Shown one piece after another: positions 26,037 to 39,422 of a stretch of DNA of 64,000 nt. The translations under genes and the position numbers were made by a program. The stretch lies in NCBI GenBank assembly GCA_026874595.1, contig CM049319.1, positions 815,501-879,500 of the forward strand, read 5' to 3'. This stretch comes from Sipunculus nudus (lineage: Eukaryota; Annelida; Sipuncula; Golfingiida; Sipunculidae). The notes under the pieces were generated by a model. It searched no databases. It was given only the letters and a program-made list of their open reading frames with translations, and was not told the DNA's origin. Every line of letters begins with the position of its first letter. Within the stretch, counting starts at the first letter, position 1.

Positions 26037-27502
26037 TTGAATATATTATTAAGGCCACACATTAAAACACGCAACTACTGTCTACAATGTAATGATTTTG
26101 GATATATAACTAAGGTCACACAACAGAACACGTCACTACGGTCTATCGAAGACGACACAACAAAACACGCCTCTACAGTCTTAACTGTTATGATGTTGGA
26201 TATATTATTAAGGCCACACATTGAAACACGCCAATACAGTCTGCACTGTTACGGTGTTGAATATATTACTAAGGATACACAATTAAACACGCCAATACAG
26301 TCTGCACTGATATTGGGTTGAATATATTATTAAGGCCACACATTAAAACACGCAACTACTGTCTACAATGTAATGATTTTGGATATATAACTAAGGTCAC
26401 ACAACAGAACACGTCACTACGGTCTATCGAAGACGACACAACAAAACATGCCTCTACAGTCTTAACTGTTATGATGTTGGATATATTGTTAAGGCCACAC
26501 ATTGAAACACGCCAATACAGTCTGCACTGTTACGGTGTTGAATATATTACTAAGGATACACAATTAAACACGCCAATACAGTCTGCACTGATATTGGGTT
26601 GAATATATTATTAAGGCCACACATTAAAACACGCAACTACTGTCTACAATGTAATGATTTTGGATATATAACTAAGGTCACACAACAGAACACGTCACTA
26701 CGGTCTATCGAAGACGACACAACAAAACACGCCTCTACAGTCTTAACTGTTATGATGTTGGATATATTATTAAGGCCACACATTGAAACACGCCAATACA
26801 GTCTGCACTGTTACGGTGTTGAATATATTACTAAGGATACACAATTAAACACGCCAATACAGTCTGCACTGATATTGGGTTGAATATATTATTAAGGCCA
26901 CACATTAAAACACGCAACTACTGTCTACAATGTAATGATTTTGGATATATAACTAAGGTCACACAACAGAACACGTCACTACGGTCTATCGAAGACGACA
27001 CAACAAAACACGCCTCTACAGTCTTAACTGTTATGAGGTTGGATATATTATTAAGGCCACACATTGAAACACGCCAATACAGTCTGCACTGTTACGGTGT
27101 TGAATATATTACTAAGGATACACAATTAAACACGCCAATACAGTCTGCACTGATATTGGGTTGAATATATTATTAAGGCCACACATTAAAACACGCAACT
27201 ACTGTCTACAATGTAATGATTTTGGATATATAACTAAGGTCACACAACAGAACACGTCACTACGGTCTATCGAAGACGACACAACAAAACACGCCTCTAC
27301 AGTCTTAACTGTTATGATATTGGATATATTATTAAGGCCACACATTGAAACACGCCAATACAGTCTGCACTGATATGGGGTTAAATATATTACTAAGGCC
27401 ACACATTAAAACACGCCAATACAGTCTGCACTGTTACGGTGTTGAATATATTACTAAGGATACACAATTAAACACGCCAATACAGTCTGCACTGATATTG
27501 GG

Positions 27503-28808
27503 TTGAATATATTATTAAGGCCACACATTAAAACACGCAACTACTGTCTACAATGTAATGATTTTGGATATATAACTAAGGTCACACAACAGAACACGTC
27601 ACTACGGTCTATCGAAGACGACACAACAAAACACGCCTCTACAGTCTTAACTGTTATGATGTTGGATATATTATTAAGGCCACACATTGAAACACGCCAA
27701 TACAGTCTGCACTGATATGGGGTTAAATATATTACTAAGGCCACACATTAAAACACGCCAATACAGTCTGCACTGTTACGGTGTTGAATATATTACTAAG
27801 GATACACAATTAAACACGCCAATCAGTCTGCACTGATATTGGGTTGAATATATTATTAAGGCCACACATTAAAACACGCAACTACTGTCTACAATGTAAT
27901 GATTTTGGATATATAACTAAGGTCACACAACAGAACACGTCACTACGGTCTATCGAAGACGACACAACAAAACACGCCTCTACAGTCTTAACTGTTATGA
28001 TGTTGGATATATTATTAAGGCCACACATTGAAACACGCCAATACAGTCTGCACTGATATGGGGTTAAATATATTACTAAGGCCACACATTAAAACACGCC
28101 AATACAGTCTGCACTGTTACGGTGTTGAATATATTACTAAGGATACACAATTAAACACGCCAATACAGTCTGCACTGATATTGGGTTGAATATATTATTA
28201 AGGCCACACATTAAAACACGCAACTACTGTCTACAATGTAATGATTTTGGATATATAACTAAGATCACACAACAGAACACGTCACTACGGTCTATCGAAG
28301 ACGACACAACAAAACACGCCTCTACAGTCTTAACTGTTATGATGTTGGATATATTATTAAGGCCACACATTGAAACACGCCAATACAGTCTGCACTGTTA
28401 CGGTGTTGAATATATTACTAAGGATACACAATTAAACACGCCAATACAGTCTGCACTGATATTGGGTTGAATATATTATTAAGGCCACACATTAAAACAC
28501 GCAACTACTGTCTACAATGTAATGATTTTGGATATATAACTAAGGTCACACAACAGAACACGTCACTACGGTCTATCGAAGACGACACAACAAAACACGC
28601 CTCTACAGTCTTAACTGTTATGATGTTGGATATATTATTAAGGCCACACATTGAAACACGCCAATACAGTCTGCACTGATATGGGGTTAAATATATTACT
28701 AAGGCCACACATTAAAACACGCCAATACAGTCTGCACTGTTACGGTGTTGAATATATTACTAAGGATACACAATTAAACACGCCAATACAGTCTGCACTG
28801 ATATTGGG
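27503..28808. repeat. Nested 1,306-bp tandem repeat, first copy in the second super-repeat
   Basis: Units are 27503 (341 bp), 27844 L, 28186 S with AAGATCACAC, and 28467 L. The 27844 unit has the common CACGTCAC, whereas its three counterparts (21213, 22519, 29150) have CACCTCAC. This looks like a local reversion by gene conversion. Confidence 0.9.
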
Positions 28809-30114
28809 TTGAATATATTATTAAGGCCACACATTAAAACACGCAACTACTGTCTACAATGTAATGATTTTGGATATATAACTAAGGTCACACAACAGAA
28901 CACGTCACTACGGTCTATCGAAGACGACACAACAAAACACGCCTCTACAGTCTTAACTGTTATGATGTTGGATATATTATTAAGGCCACACATTGAAACA
29001 CGCCAATACAGTCTGCACTGATATGGGGTTAAATATATTACTAAGGCCACACATTAAAACACGCCAATACAGTCTGCACTGTTACGGTGTTGAATATATT
29101 ACTAAGGATACACAATTAAACACGCCAATCAGTCTGCACTGATATTGGGTTGAATATATTATTAAGGCCACACATTAAAACACGCAACTACTGTCTACAA
29201 TGTAATGATTTTGGATATATAACTAAGGTCACACAACAGAACACCTCACTACGGTCTATCGAAGACGACACAACAAAACACGCCTCTACAGTCTTAACTG
29301 TTATGATGTTGGATATATTATTAAGGCCACACATTGAAACACGCCAATACAGTCTGCACTGATATGGGGTTAAATATATTACTAAGGCCACACATTAAAA
29401 CACGCCAATACAGTCTGCACTGTTACGGTGTTGAATATATTACTAAGGATACACAATTAAACACGCCAATACAGTCTGCACTGATATTGGGTTGAATATA
29501 TTATTAAGGCCACACATTAAAACACGCAACTACTGTCTACAATGTAATGATTTTGGATATATAACTAAGATCACACAACAGAACACGTCACTACGGTCTA
29601 TCGAAGACGACACAACAAAACACGCCTCTACAGTCTTAACTGTTATGATGTTGGATATATTATTAAGGCCACACATTGAAACACGCCAATACAGTCTGCA
29701 CTGTTACGGTGTTGAATATATTACTAAGGATACACAATTAAACACGCCAATACAGTCTGCACTGATATTGGGTTGAATATATTATTAAGGCCACACATTA
29801 AAACACGCAACTACTGTCTACAATGTAATGATTTTGGATATATAACTAAGGTCACACAACAGAACACGTCACTACGGTCTATCGAAGACGACACAACAAA
29901 ACACGCCTCTACAGTCTGAACTGTTATGATGTTGGATATATTATTAAGGCCACACATTGAAACACGCCAATACAGTCTGCACTGATATGGGGTTAAATAT
30001 ATTACTAAGGCCACACATTAAAACACGCCAATACAGTCTGCACTGTTACGGTGTTGAATATATTACTAAGGATACACAATTAAACACGCCAATACAGTCT
30101 GCACTGATATTGGG
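28809..30114. repeat. Nested 1,306-bp tandem repeat, second copy in the second super-repeat
   Basis: Units are 28809 (341 bp), 29150 L with CACCTCAC, 29492 S with AAGATCACAC, and 29773 L with GTCTGAACTG. It matches the block at 22178 unit by unit. Confidence 0.9.
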
Positions 30115-31702
30115 TTGAATATATTATTAAGGCCACACATTAAAACACGCAACTACTGTCTACAATGTAATGATTTTGGATATATAACTAAGGTCACACA
30201 ACAGAACACGTCACTACGGTCTATCGAAGACGACACAACAAAACACGCCTCTACAGTCTTAACTGTTATGATGTTGGATATATTATTAAGGCCACACATT
30301 GAAACACGCCAATACAGTCTGCACTGATATGGGGTTAAATATATTACTAAGGCCACACATTAAAACACGCCAATACAGTCTGCACTGTTACGGTGTTGAA
30401 TATATTACTAAGGATACACAATTAAACACGCCAATACAGTCTGCACTGATATTGGGTTGAATATATTATTAAGGCCACACATTAAAACACGCAACTACTG
30501 TCTACAATGTAATGATTTTGGATATATAACTAAGGTCACACAACAGAACACGTCACTACGGTCTATCGAAGACGACACAACAAAACACGCCTCTACAGTC
30601 TTAACTGTTATGATGTTGGATATATTATTAAGGCCACACATTGAAACACGCCAATACAGTCTGCACTGTTACGGTGTTGAATATATTACTAAGGATACAC
30701 AATTAAACACGCCAATACAGTCTGCACTGATATTGGGTTGAATATATTATTAAGGCCACACATTAAAACACGCAACTACTGTCTACAATGTAATGATTTT
30801 GGATATATAACTAAGGTCACACAACAGAACACGTCACTACGGTCTATCGAAGACGACACAACAAAACACGCCTCTACAGTCTTAACTGTTATGATGTTGG
30901 ATATATTATTAAGGCCACACATTGAAACACGCCAATACAGTCTGCACTGATATGGGGTTAAATATATTACTAAGGCCACACATTAAAACACGCCAATACA
31001 GTCTGCACTGTTACGGTGTTGAATATATTACTAAGGATACACAATTAAACACGCCAATACAGTCTGCACTGATATTGGGTTGAATATATTATTAAGGCCA
31101 CACATTAAAACACGCAACTACTGTCTACAATGTAATGATTTTGGATATATAACTAAGGTCACACAACAGAACACGTCACTACGGTCTATCGAAGACGACA
31201 CAACAAAACACGCCTCTACAGTCTTAACTGTTATGATGTTGGATATATTATTAAGGCCACACATTGAAACACGCCAATACAGTCTGCACTGTTACGGTGT
31301 TGAATATATTACTAAGGATACACAATTAAACACGCCAATACAGTCTGCACTGATATTGGGTTGAATATATTATTAAGGCCACACATTAAAACACGCAACT
31401 ACTGTCTACAATGTAATGATTTTGGATATATAACTAAGGTCACACAACAGAACACGTCACTACGGTCTATCGAAGACGACACAACAAAACACGCCTCTAC
31501 AGTCTTAACTGTTATGATGTTGGATATATTATTAAGGCCACACATTGAAACACGCCAATACAGTCTGCACTGATATGGGGTTAAATATATTACTAAGGCC
31601 ACACATTAAAACACGCCAATACAGTCTGCACTGTTACGGTGTTGAATATATTACTAAGGATACACAATTAAACACGCCAATACAGTCTGCACTGATATTG
31701 GG

Positions 31703-32667
31703 TTGAATATATTATTAAGGCCACACATTAAAACACGCAACTACTGTCTACAATGTAATGATTTTGGATATATAACTAAGGTCACACAACAGAACACGTC
31801 ACTACGGTCTATCGAAGACGACACAACAAAACACGCCTCTACAGTCTTAACTGTTATGATGTTGGATATATTATTAAGGCCACACATTGAAACACGCCAA
31901 TACAGTCTGCACTGTTACGGTGTTGAATATATTACTAAGGATACACAATTAAACACGCCAATACAGTCTGCACTGATATTGGGTTGAATATATTATTAAG
32001 GCCACACATTAAAACACGCAACTACTGTCTACAATGTAATGATTTTGGATATATAACTAAGGTCACACAACAGAACACGTCACTACGGTCTATCGAAGAC
32101 GACACAACAAAACACGCCTCTACAGTCTTAACTGTTATGATGTTGGATATATTATTAAGGCCACACATTGAAACACGCCAATACAGTCTGCACTGATATG
32201 GGGTTAAATATATTACTAAGGCCACACATTAAAACACGCCAATACAGTCTGCACTGTTACGGTGTTGAATATATTACTAAGGATACACAATTAAACACGC
32301 CAATACAGTCTGCACTGATATTGGGTTGAATATATTATTAAGGCCACACATTAAAACACGCAACTACTGTCTACAATGTAATGATTTTGGATATATAACT
32401 AAGGTCACACAACAGAACACGTCACTACGGTCTATCGAAGACGACACAACAAAACACGCCTCTACAGTCTTAACTGTTATGATGTTGGATATATTATTAA
32501 GGCCACACATTGAAACACGCCAATACAGTCTGCACTGATATGGGGTTAAATATATTACTAAGGCCACACATTAAAACACGCCAATACAGTCTGCACTGTT
32601 ACGGTGTTGAATATATTACTAAGGATACACAATTAAACACGCCAATACAGTCTGCACTGATATTGGG
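31703..32667. repeat. Transition from region II to region III
   Basis: Units are 31703 S, 31984 L and 32326 L. All are close to consensus and carry none of the region II markers or the region III markers (GGTTTATCG, AACATGTCAC, CACCACGG). I could not assign them to either super-repeat. Confidence 0.75.
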
Positions 32668-35600
32668 TTGAATATATTATTAAGGCCACACATTAAAACA
32701 CGCAACTACTGTCTACAATGTAATGATTTTGGATATATAACTAAGGTCACACAACAGAACACGTCACTACGGTCTATCGAAGACGACACAACAAAACACG
32801 CCTCTACAGTCTTAACTGTTATGATGTTGGATATATTATTAAGGCCACACATTGAAACACGCCAATACAGTCTGCACTGATATGGGGTTAAATATATTAC
32901 TAAGGCCACACATTAAAACACGCCAATACAGTCTGCACTGTTACGGTGTTGAATATATTACTAAGGATACACAATTAAACACGCCAATACAGTCTGCACT
33001 GATATTGGGTTGAATATATTATTAAGGCCACACATTAAAACACGCAACTACTGTCTACAATGTAATGATTTTGGATATATAACTAAGGTCACACAACAGA
33101 ACACGTCACTACGGTCTATCGAAGACGACACAACAAAACACGCCTCTACAGTCTTAACTGTTATGATGTTGGATATATTATTAAGGCCACACATTGAAAC
33201 ACGCCAATACAGTCTGCACTGTTACGGTGTTGAATATATTACTAAGGATACACAATTAAACACGCCAATACAGTCTGCACTGATATTGGGTTGAATATAT
33301 TATTAAGGCCACACATTAAAACACGCAACTACTGTCTACAATGTAATGATTTTGGATATATAACTAAGGTCACACAACAGAACACGTCACTACGGTCTAT
33401 CGAAGACGACACAACAAAACACGCCTCTACAGTCTTAACTGTTATGATGTTGGATATATTATTAAGGCCACACATTGAAACACGCCAATACAGTCTGCAC
33501 TGATATGGGGTTAAATATATTACTAAGACCACACATTAAAACACGCCAATACAGTCTGCACTGTTACGGTGTTGAATATATTACTAAGGATACACAATTA
33601 AACACGCCAATACAGTCTGCACTGATATTGGGTTGAATATAATATTAAGGCCACACATTAAAACACGCAACTACTGTCTACAATGTAATGATTTTGGATA
33701 TATAACTAAGGTCACACAACAGAACACGTCACTACGGTCTATCGAAGACGACACAACAAAACACGCCTCTACAGTCTTAACTGTTATGATGTTGGATATA
33801 TTATTAAGGCCACACATTGAAACACGCCAATACAGTCTGCACTGTTACGGTGTTGAATATATTACTAAGGATACACAATTAAACACGCCAATACAGTCTG
33901 CACTGATATTGGGTTGAATATATTATTAAGGCCACACATTAAAACACGCAACTACTGTCTACAATGTAATGATTTTGGATATATAACTAAGATCACACAA
34001 CAGAACACGTCACTACGGTCTATCGAAGACGACACAACAAAACACGCCTCTACAGTCTTAACTGTTATGATGTTGGATATATTATTAAGGCCACACATTG
34101 AAACACGCCAATACAGTCTGCACTGTTACGGTGTTAAATATATTACTAAGGATACACAATTAAACACGCCAATACAGTCTGCACTGATATTGGGTTGAAT
34201 ATATTATTAAGGCCACACATTAAAACACGCAACTACTGTCTACAATGTAATGATTTTGGATATATAACTAAGGTCACACAACAGAACACGTCACTACGGT
34301 CTATCGAAGACGACACAACAAAACACGCCTCTACAGTCTTAACTGTTATGATGTTGGATATATTATTAAGGCCACACATTGAAACACGCCAATACAGTCT
34401 GCACTGATATGGGGTTAAATATATTACTAAGGCCACACATTAAAACACGCCAATACAGTCTGCACTGTTACGGTGTTGAATATATTACTAAGGATACACA
34501 ATTAAACACGCCAATACAGTCTGCACTGATATTGGGTTGAATATATTATTAAGGCCACACATTAAAACACGCAACTACTGTCTACAATGTAATGATTTTG
34601 GATATATAACTAAGGTCACACAACAGAACACGTCACTACGGTCTATCGAAGACGACACAACAAAACACGCCTCTACAGTCTTAACTGTTATGATGTTGGA
34701 TATATTATTAAGGCCACACATTGAAACACGCCAATACAGTCTGCACTGATATGGGGTTAAATATATTACTAAGGCCACACATTAAAACACGCCAATACAG
34801 TCTGCACTGTTACGGTGTTGAATATATTACTAAGGATACACAATTAAACACGCCAATACAGTCTGCACTGATATTGGGTTGAATATATTATTAAGGCCAC
34901 ACATTAAAACACGCAACTACTGTCTACAATGTAATGATTTTGGATATATAACTAAGGTCACACAACAGAACACGTCACTACGGTCTATCGAAGACGACAC
35001 AACAAAACACGCCTCTACAGTCTTAACTGTTATGATGTTGGATATATTATTAAGGCCACACATTGAAACACGCCAATACAGTCTGCACTGATATGGGGTT
35101 AAATATATTACTAAGGCCACACATTAAAACACGCCAATACAGTCTGCACTGTTACGGTGTTGAATATATTACTAAGGATACACAATTAAACACGCCAATA
35201 CAGTCTGCACTGATATTGGGTTGAATATATTATTAAGGCCACACATTAAAACACGCAACTACTGTCTACAATGTAATGATTTTGGATATATAACTAAGGT
35301 CACACAACAGAACACGTCACTACGGTCTATCGAAGACGACACAACAAAACACGCCTCTACAGTCTTAACTGTTATGATGTTGGATATATTATTAAGGCCA
35401 CACATTGAAACACGCCAATACAGTCTGCACTGTTACGGTGTTGAATATATTACTAAGGATACACAATTAAACACGCCAATACAGTCTGCACTGATATTGG
35501 GTTGAATATATTATTAAGGCCACACATTAAAACACGCAACTACTGTCTACAATGTAATGATTTTGGATATATAACTAAGGTCACACAACAGAACACGTCA

Positions 35601-36869
35601 CTACGGTTTATCGAAGACGACACAACAAAACACGCCTCTACAGTCTTAACTGTTATGATGTTGGATATATTATTAAGGCCACACATTGAAACACGCCAAT
35701 ACAGTCTGCACTGATATGGGGTTAAATATATTACTAAGGCCACACATTAAAACACGCCAATACAGTCTGCACTGTTACGGTGTTGAATATATTACTAAGG
35801 ATACACAATTAAACACGCCAATACAGTCTGCACTGATATTGGGTTGAATATATTATTAAGGCCACACATTAAAACACGCAACTACTGTCTACAATGTAAT
35901 GATTTTGGATATATAACTAAGGTCACACAACAGAACACGTCACTACGGTCTATCGAAGACGACACAACAAAACACGCCTCTACAGTCTTAACTGTTATGA
36001 TGTTGGATATATTATTAAGGCCACACATTGAAACACGCCAATACAGTCTGCACTGATATGGGGTTAAATATATTACTAAGGCCACACATTAAAACACGCC
36101 AATACAGTCTGCACTATTACGGTGTTGAATATATTACTAAGGATACACAATTAAACACGCCAATACAGTCTGCACTGATATTGGGTTGAATATATTATTA
36201 AGGCCACACATTAAAACACGCAACTACTGTCTACAATGTAATGATTTTGGATATATAACTAAGGTCACACAACAGAACACGTCACTACGGTCTATCGAAG
36301 ACGGCACAACAAAACACGCCTCTACAGTCTTAACTGTTATGATGTTGGATATATTATTAAGGCCACACATTGAAACACGCCAATACAGTCTGCACTGATA
36401 TGGGGTTAAATATATTACTAAGGCCACACATTAAAACACGCCAATACAGTCTGCACTGTTACGGTGTTGAATATATTACTAAGGATACACAATTAAACAC
36501 GCCAATACAGTCTGCACTGATATTGGGTTGAATATATTATTAAGGCCACACATTAAAACACGCAACTACTGTCTACAATGTAATGATTTTGGATATATAA
36601 CTAAGGTCACACAACAGAACACGTCACTACGGTCTATCGAAGACGACACAACAAAACACGCCTCTACAGTCTTAACTGTTATGATGTTGGATATATTATT
36701 AAGGCCACACATTGAAACACGCCAATACAGTCTGCACTGATATGGGGTTAAATATATTACTAAGGCCACACATTAAAACACGCCAATACAGTCTGCACTG
36801 TTACGGTGTTGAATATATTACTAAGGATACACAATTAAACACGCCAATACAGTCTGCACTGATATTGGG
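32668..36869. repeat. Region III module, copy 1 (4,202 bp)
   Basis: The unit order is L S L S S L L L S L L L L, with starts at 32668, 33010, 33291, 33633, 33914, 34195, 34537, 34879, 35221, 35502, 35844, 36186 and 36528. Markers are AAGATCACAC in 33914, GGTTTATCG in 35502 and GCACTATTACGG in E of 35844. The module recurs at 39423 (offset 6,755) and 53213. Private changes are GTATAATATT in the A head near 33,642, AAGACCACAC near 33,527, GGTGTTAAAT near 34,136 and GACGGCAC in the 36186 unit. Confidence 0.87.
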
Positions 36870-39422
36870 TTGAATATATTATTAAGGCCACACATTAAAA
36901 CACGCAACTACTGTCTACAATGTAATGATTTTGGATATATAACTAAGGTCACACAACAGAACACGTCACTACGGTCTATCGAAGACGACACAACAAAACA
37001 CGCCTCTACAGTCTTAACTGTTATGATGTTGGATATATTATTAAGGCCACACATTGAAACACGCCAATACAGTCTGCACTGTTACGGTGTTGAATATATT
37101 ACTAAGGATACACAATTAAACACGCCAATACAGTCTGCACTGATATTGGGTTGAATATATTATTAAGGCCACACATTAAAACACGCAACTACTGTCTACA
37201 ATGTAATGATTTTGGATATATAACTAAGGTCACACAACAGAACACGTCACTACGGTCTATCGAAGACGACACAACAAAACACGCCTCTACAGTCTTAACT
37301 GTTATGATGTTGGATATATTATTAAGGCCACACATTGAAACACGCCAATACAGTCTGCACTGATATGGGGTTAAATATATTACTAAGGCCACACATTAAA
37401 ACACGCCAATACAGTCTGCACTGTTACGGTGTTGAATATATTACTAAGGATACACAATTAAACACGCCAATACAGTCTGCACTGATATTGGGTTGAATAT
37501 ATTATTAAGGCCACACATTAAAACACGCCAATACAGTCTGCACTGTTACGGTGTTGAATATATTACTAAGGATACACAATTAAACACGCCAATACAGTCT
37601 GCACTGATATTGGGTTGAATATATTATTAAGGCCACACATTAAAACACGCAACTACTGTCTACAATGTAATGATTTTGGATATATAACTAAGGTCACACA
37701 ACAGAACATGTCACTACGGTCTATCGAAGACGACACAACAAAACACGCCTCTACAGTCTTAACTGTTATGATGTTGGATATATTATTAAGGCCACACATT
37801 GAAACACGCCAATACAGTCTGCACTGTTACGGTGTTGAATATATTACTAAGGATACACAATTAAACACGCCAATACAGTCTGCACTGATATTGGGTTGAA
37901 TATATTATTAAGGCCACACATTAAAACACGCAACTACTGTCTACAATGTAATGATTTTGGATATATAACTAAGGTCACACAACAGAACACGTCACTACGG
38001 ATTATCGAAGACGACACAACAAAACACGCCTCTACAGTCTTAACTGTTATGATGTTGGATATATTATTAAGGCCACACATTGAAACACGCCAATACAGTC
38101 TGCACTGTTACGGTGTTGAATATATTACTAAGGATACACAATTAAACACGCCAATACAGTCTGCACTGATATTGGGTTGAATATATTATTAAGGCCACAC
38201 ATTAAAACACGCAACTACTGTCTACAATGTAATGATTTTGGATATATAACTAAGGTCACACAACAGAACACGTCACTACGGTCTATCGAAGACGACACAA
38301 CAAAACACGCCTCTACAGTCTTAACTGTTATGATGTTGGATATATTATTAAGGCCACACATTGAAACACGCCAATACAGTCTGCACTGTTACGGTGTTGA
38401 ATATATTACTAAGGATACACAATTAAACACGCCAATACAGTCTGCACTGATATTGGGTTGAATATATTATTAAGGCCACACATTAAAACACGCAACTACT
38501 GTCTACAATGTAATGATTTTGGATATATAACTAAGGTCACACAACAGAACATGTCACTACGGTCTATCGAAGACGACACAACAAAACACGCCTCTACAGT
38601 CTTAACTGTTATGATGTTGGATATATTATTAAGGCCACACATTGAAACACGCCAATACAGTCTGCACTGATATGGGGTTAAATATATTACTAAGGCCACA
38701 CATTAAAACACGCCAATACAGTCTGCACTGTTACGGTGTTGAATATATTACTAAGGATACACAATTAAACACGCCAATACAGTCTGCACTGATATTGGGT
38801 TGAATATATTATTAAGGCCACACATTAAAACACGCAACTACTGTCTACAATGTAATGATTTTGGATATATAACTAAGGTCACACAACAGAACACGTCACT
38901 ACGGTCTATCGAAGACGACACAACAAAACACGCCTCTACAGTCTTAACTGTTATGATGTTGGATATATTATTAAGGCCACACATTGAAACACGCCAATAC
39001 AGTCTGCACTGTTACGGTGTTGAATATATTACTAAGGATACACAATTAAACACGCCAATACAGTCTGCACTGATATTGGGTTGAATATATTATTAAGGCC
39101 ACACATTAAAACACGCAACTACTGTCTACAATGTAATGATTTTGGATATATAACTAAGGTCACACAACAGAACACGTCACTACGGTTTATCGAAGACGAC
39201 ACAACAAAACACGCCTCTACAGTCTTAACTGTTATGATGTTGGATATATTATTAAGGCCACACATTGAAACACGCCAATACAGTCTGCACTGATATGGGG
39301 TTAAATATATTACTAAGGCCACACATTAAAACACGCCAATACAGTCTGCACTGTTACGGTGTTGAATATATTACTAAGGATACACAATTAAACACGCCAA
39401 TACAGTCTGCACTGATATTGGG
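36870..39422. repeat. Region III linker 1 (divergent form)
   Basis: Units are 36870 S, 37151 L, an X-D dimer at 37493, then 37615 S, 37896 S, 38177 S, 38458 L, 38800 S and 39081 L. The AACATGTCAC variant occurs in both 37615 and 38458, so those two share a recent source. 39081 carries GGTTTATCG, which otherwise marks the inside of the 4.2-kb module. This linker is shorter than the later ones and lacks the CACCACGG marker. Confidence 0.85.
37493..37614. repeat. X-D dimer (122 bp)
   Basis: X is 37493-37553 (A-like start, C/E-like end) and D is 37554-37614. There is no B monomer between. It follows the L unit at 37151. Confidence 0.92.

Larger units (their letters stand above)
25695..31702. repeat. 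Region II super-repeat, copy 2 (incomplete)
   Basis: Units at 25695, 26037, 26318, 26599, 26880, 27161, 27503, 27844, 28186, 28467, 28809, 29150, 29492, 29773, 30115, 30457, 30738, 31080 and 31361 follow copy 1 by 6,631 bp and carry the same rare variants. Correspondence is lost in the D monomer of the 31361 unit, which has the ordinary AAGGATACAC form. At 27,939 this copy has the ordinary G where copy 1 has C at 21,308. Confidence 0.9.
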
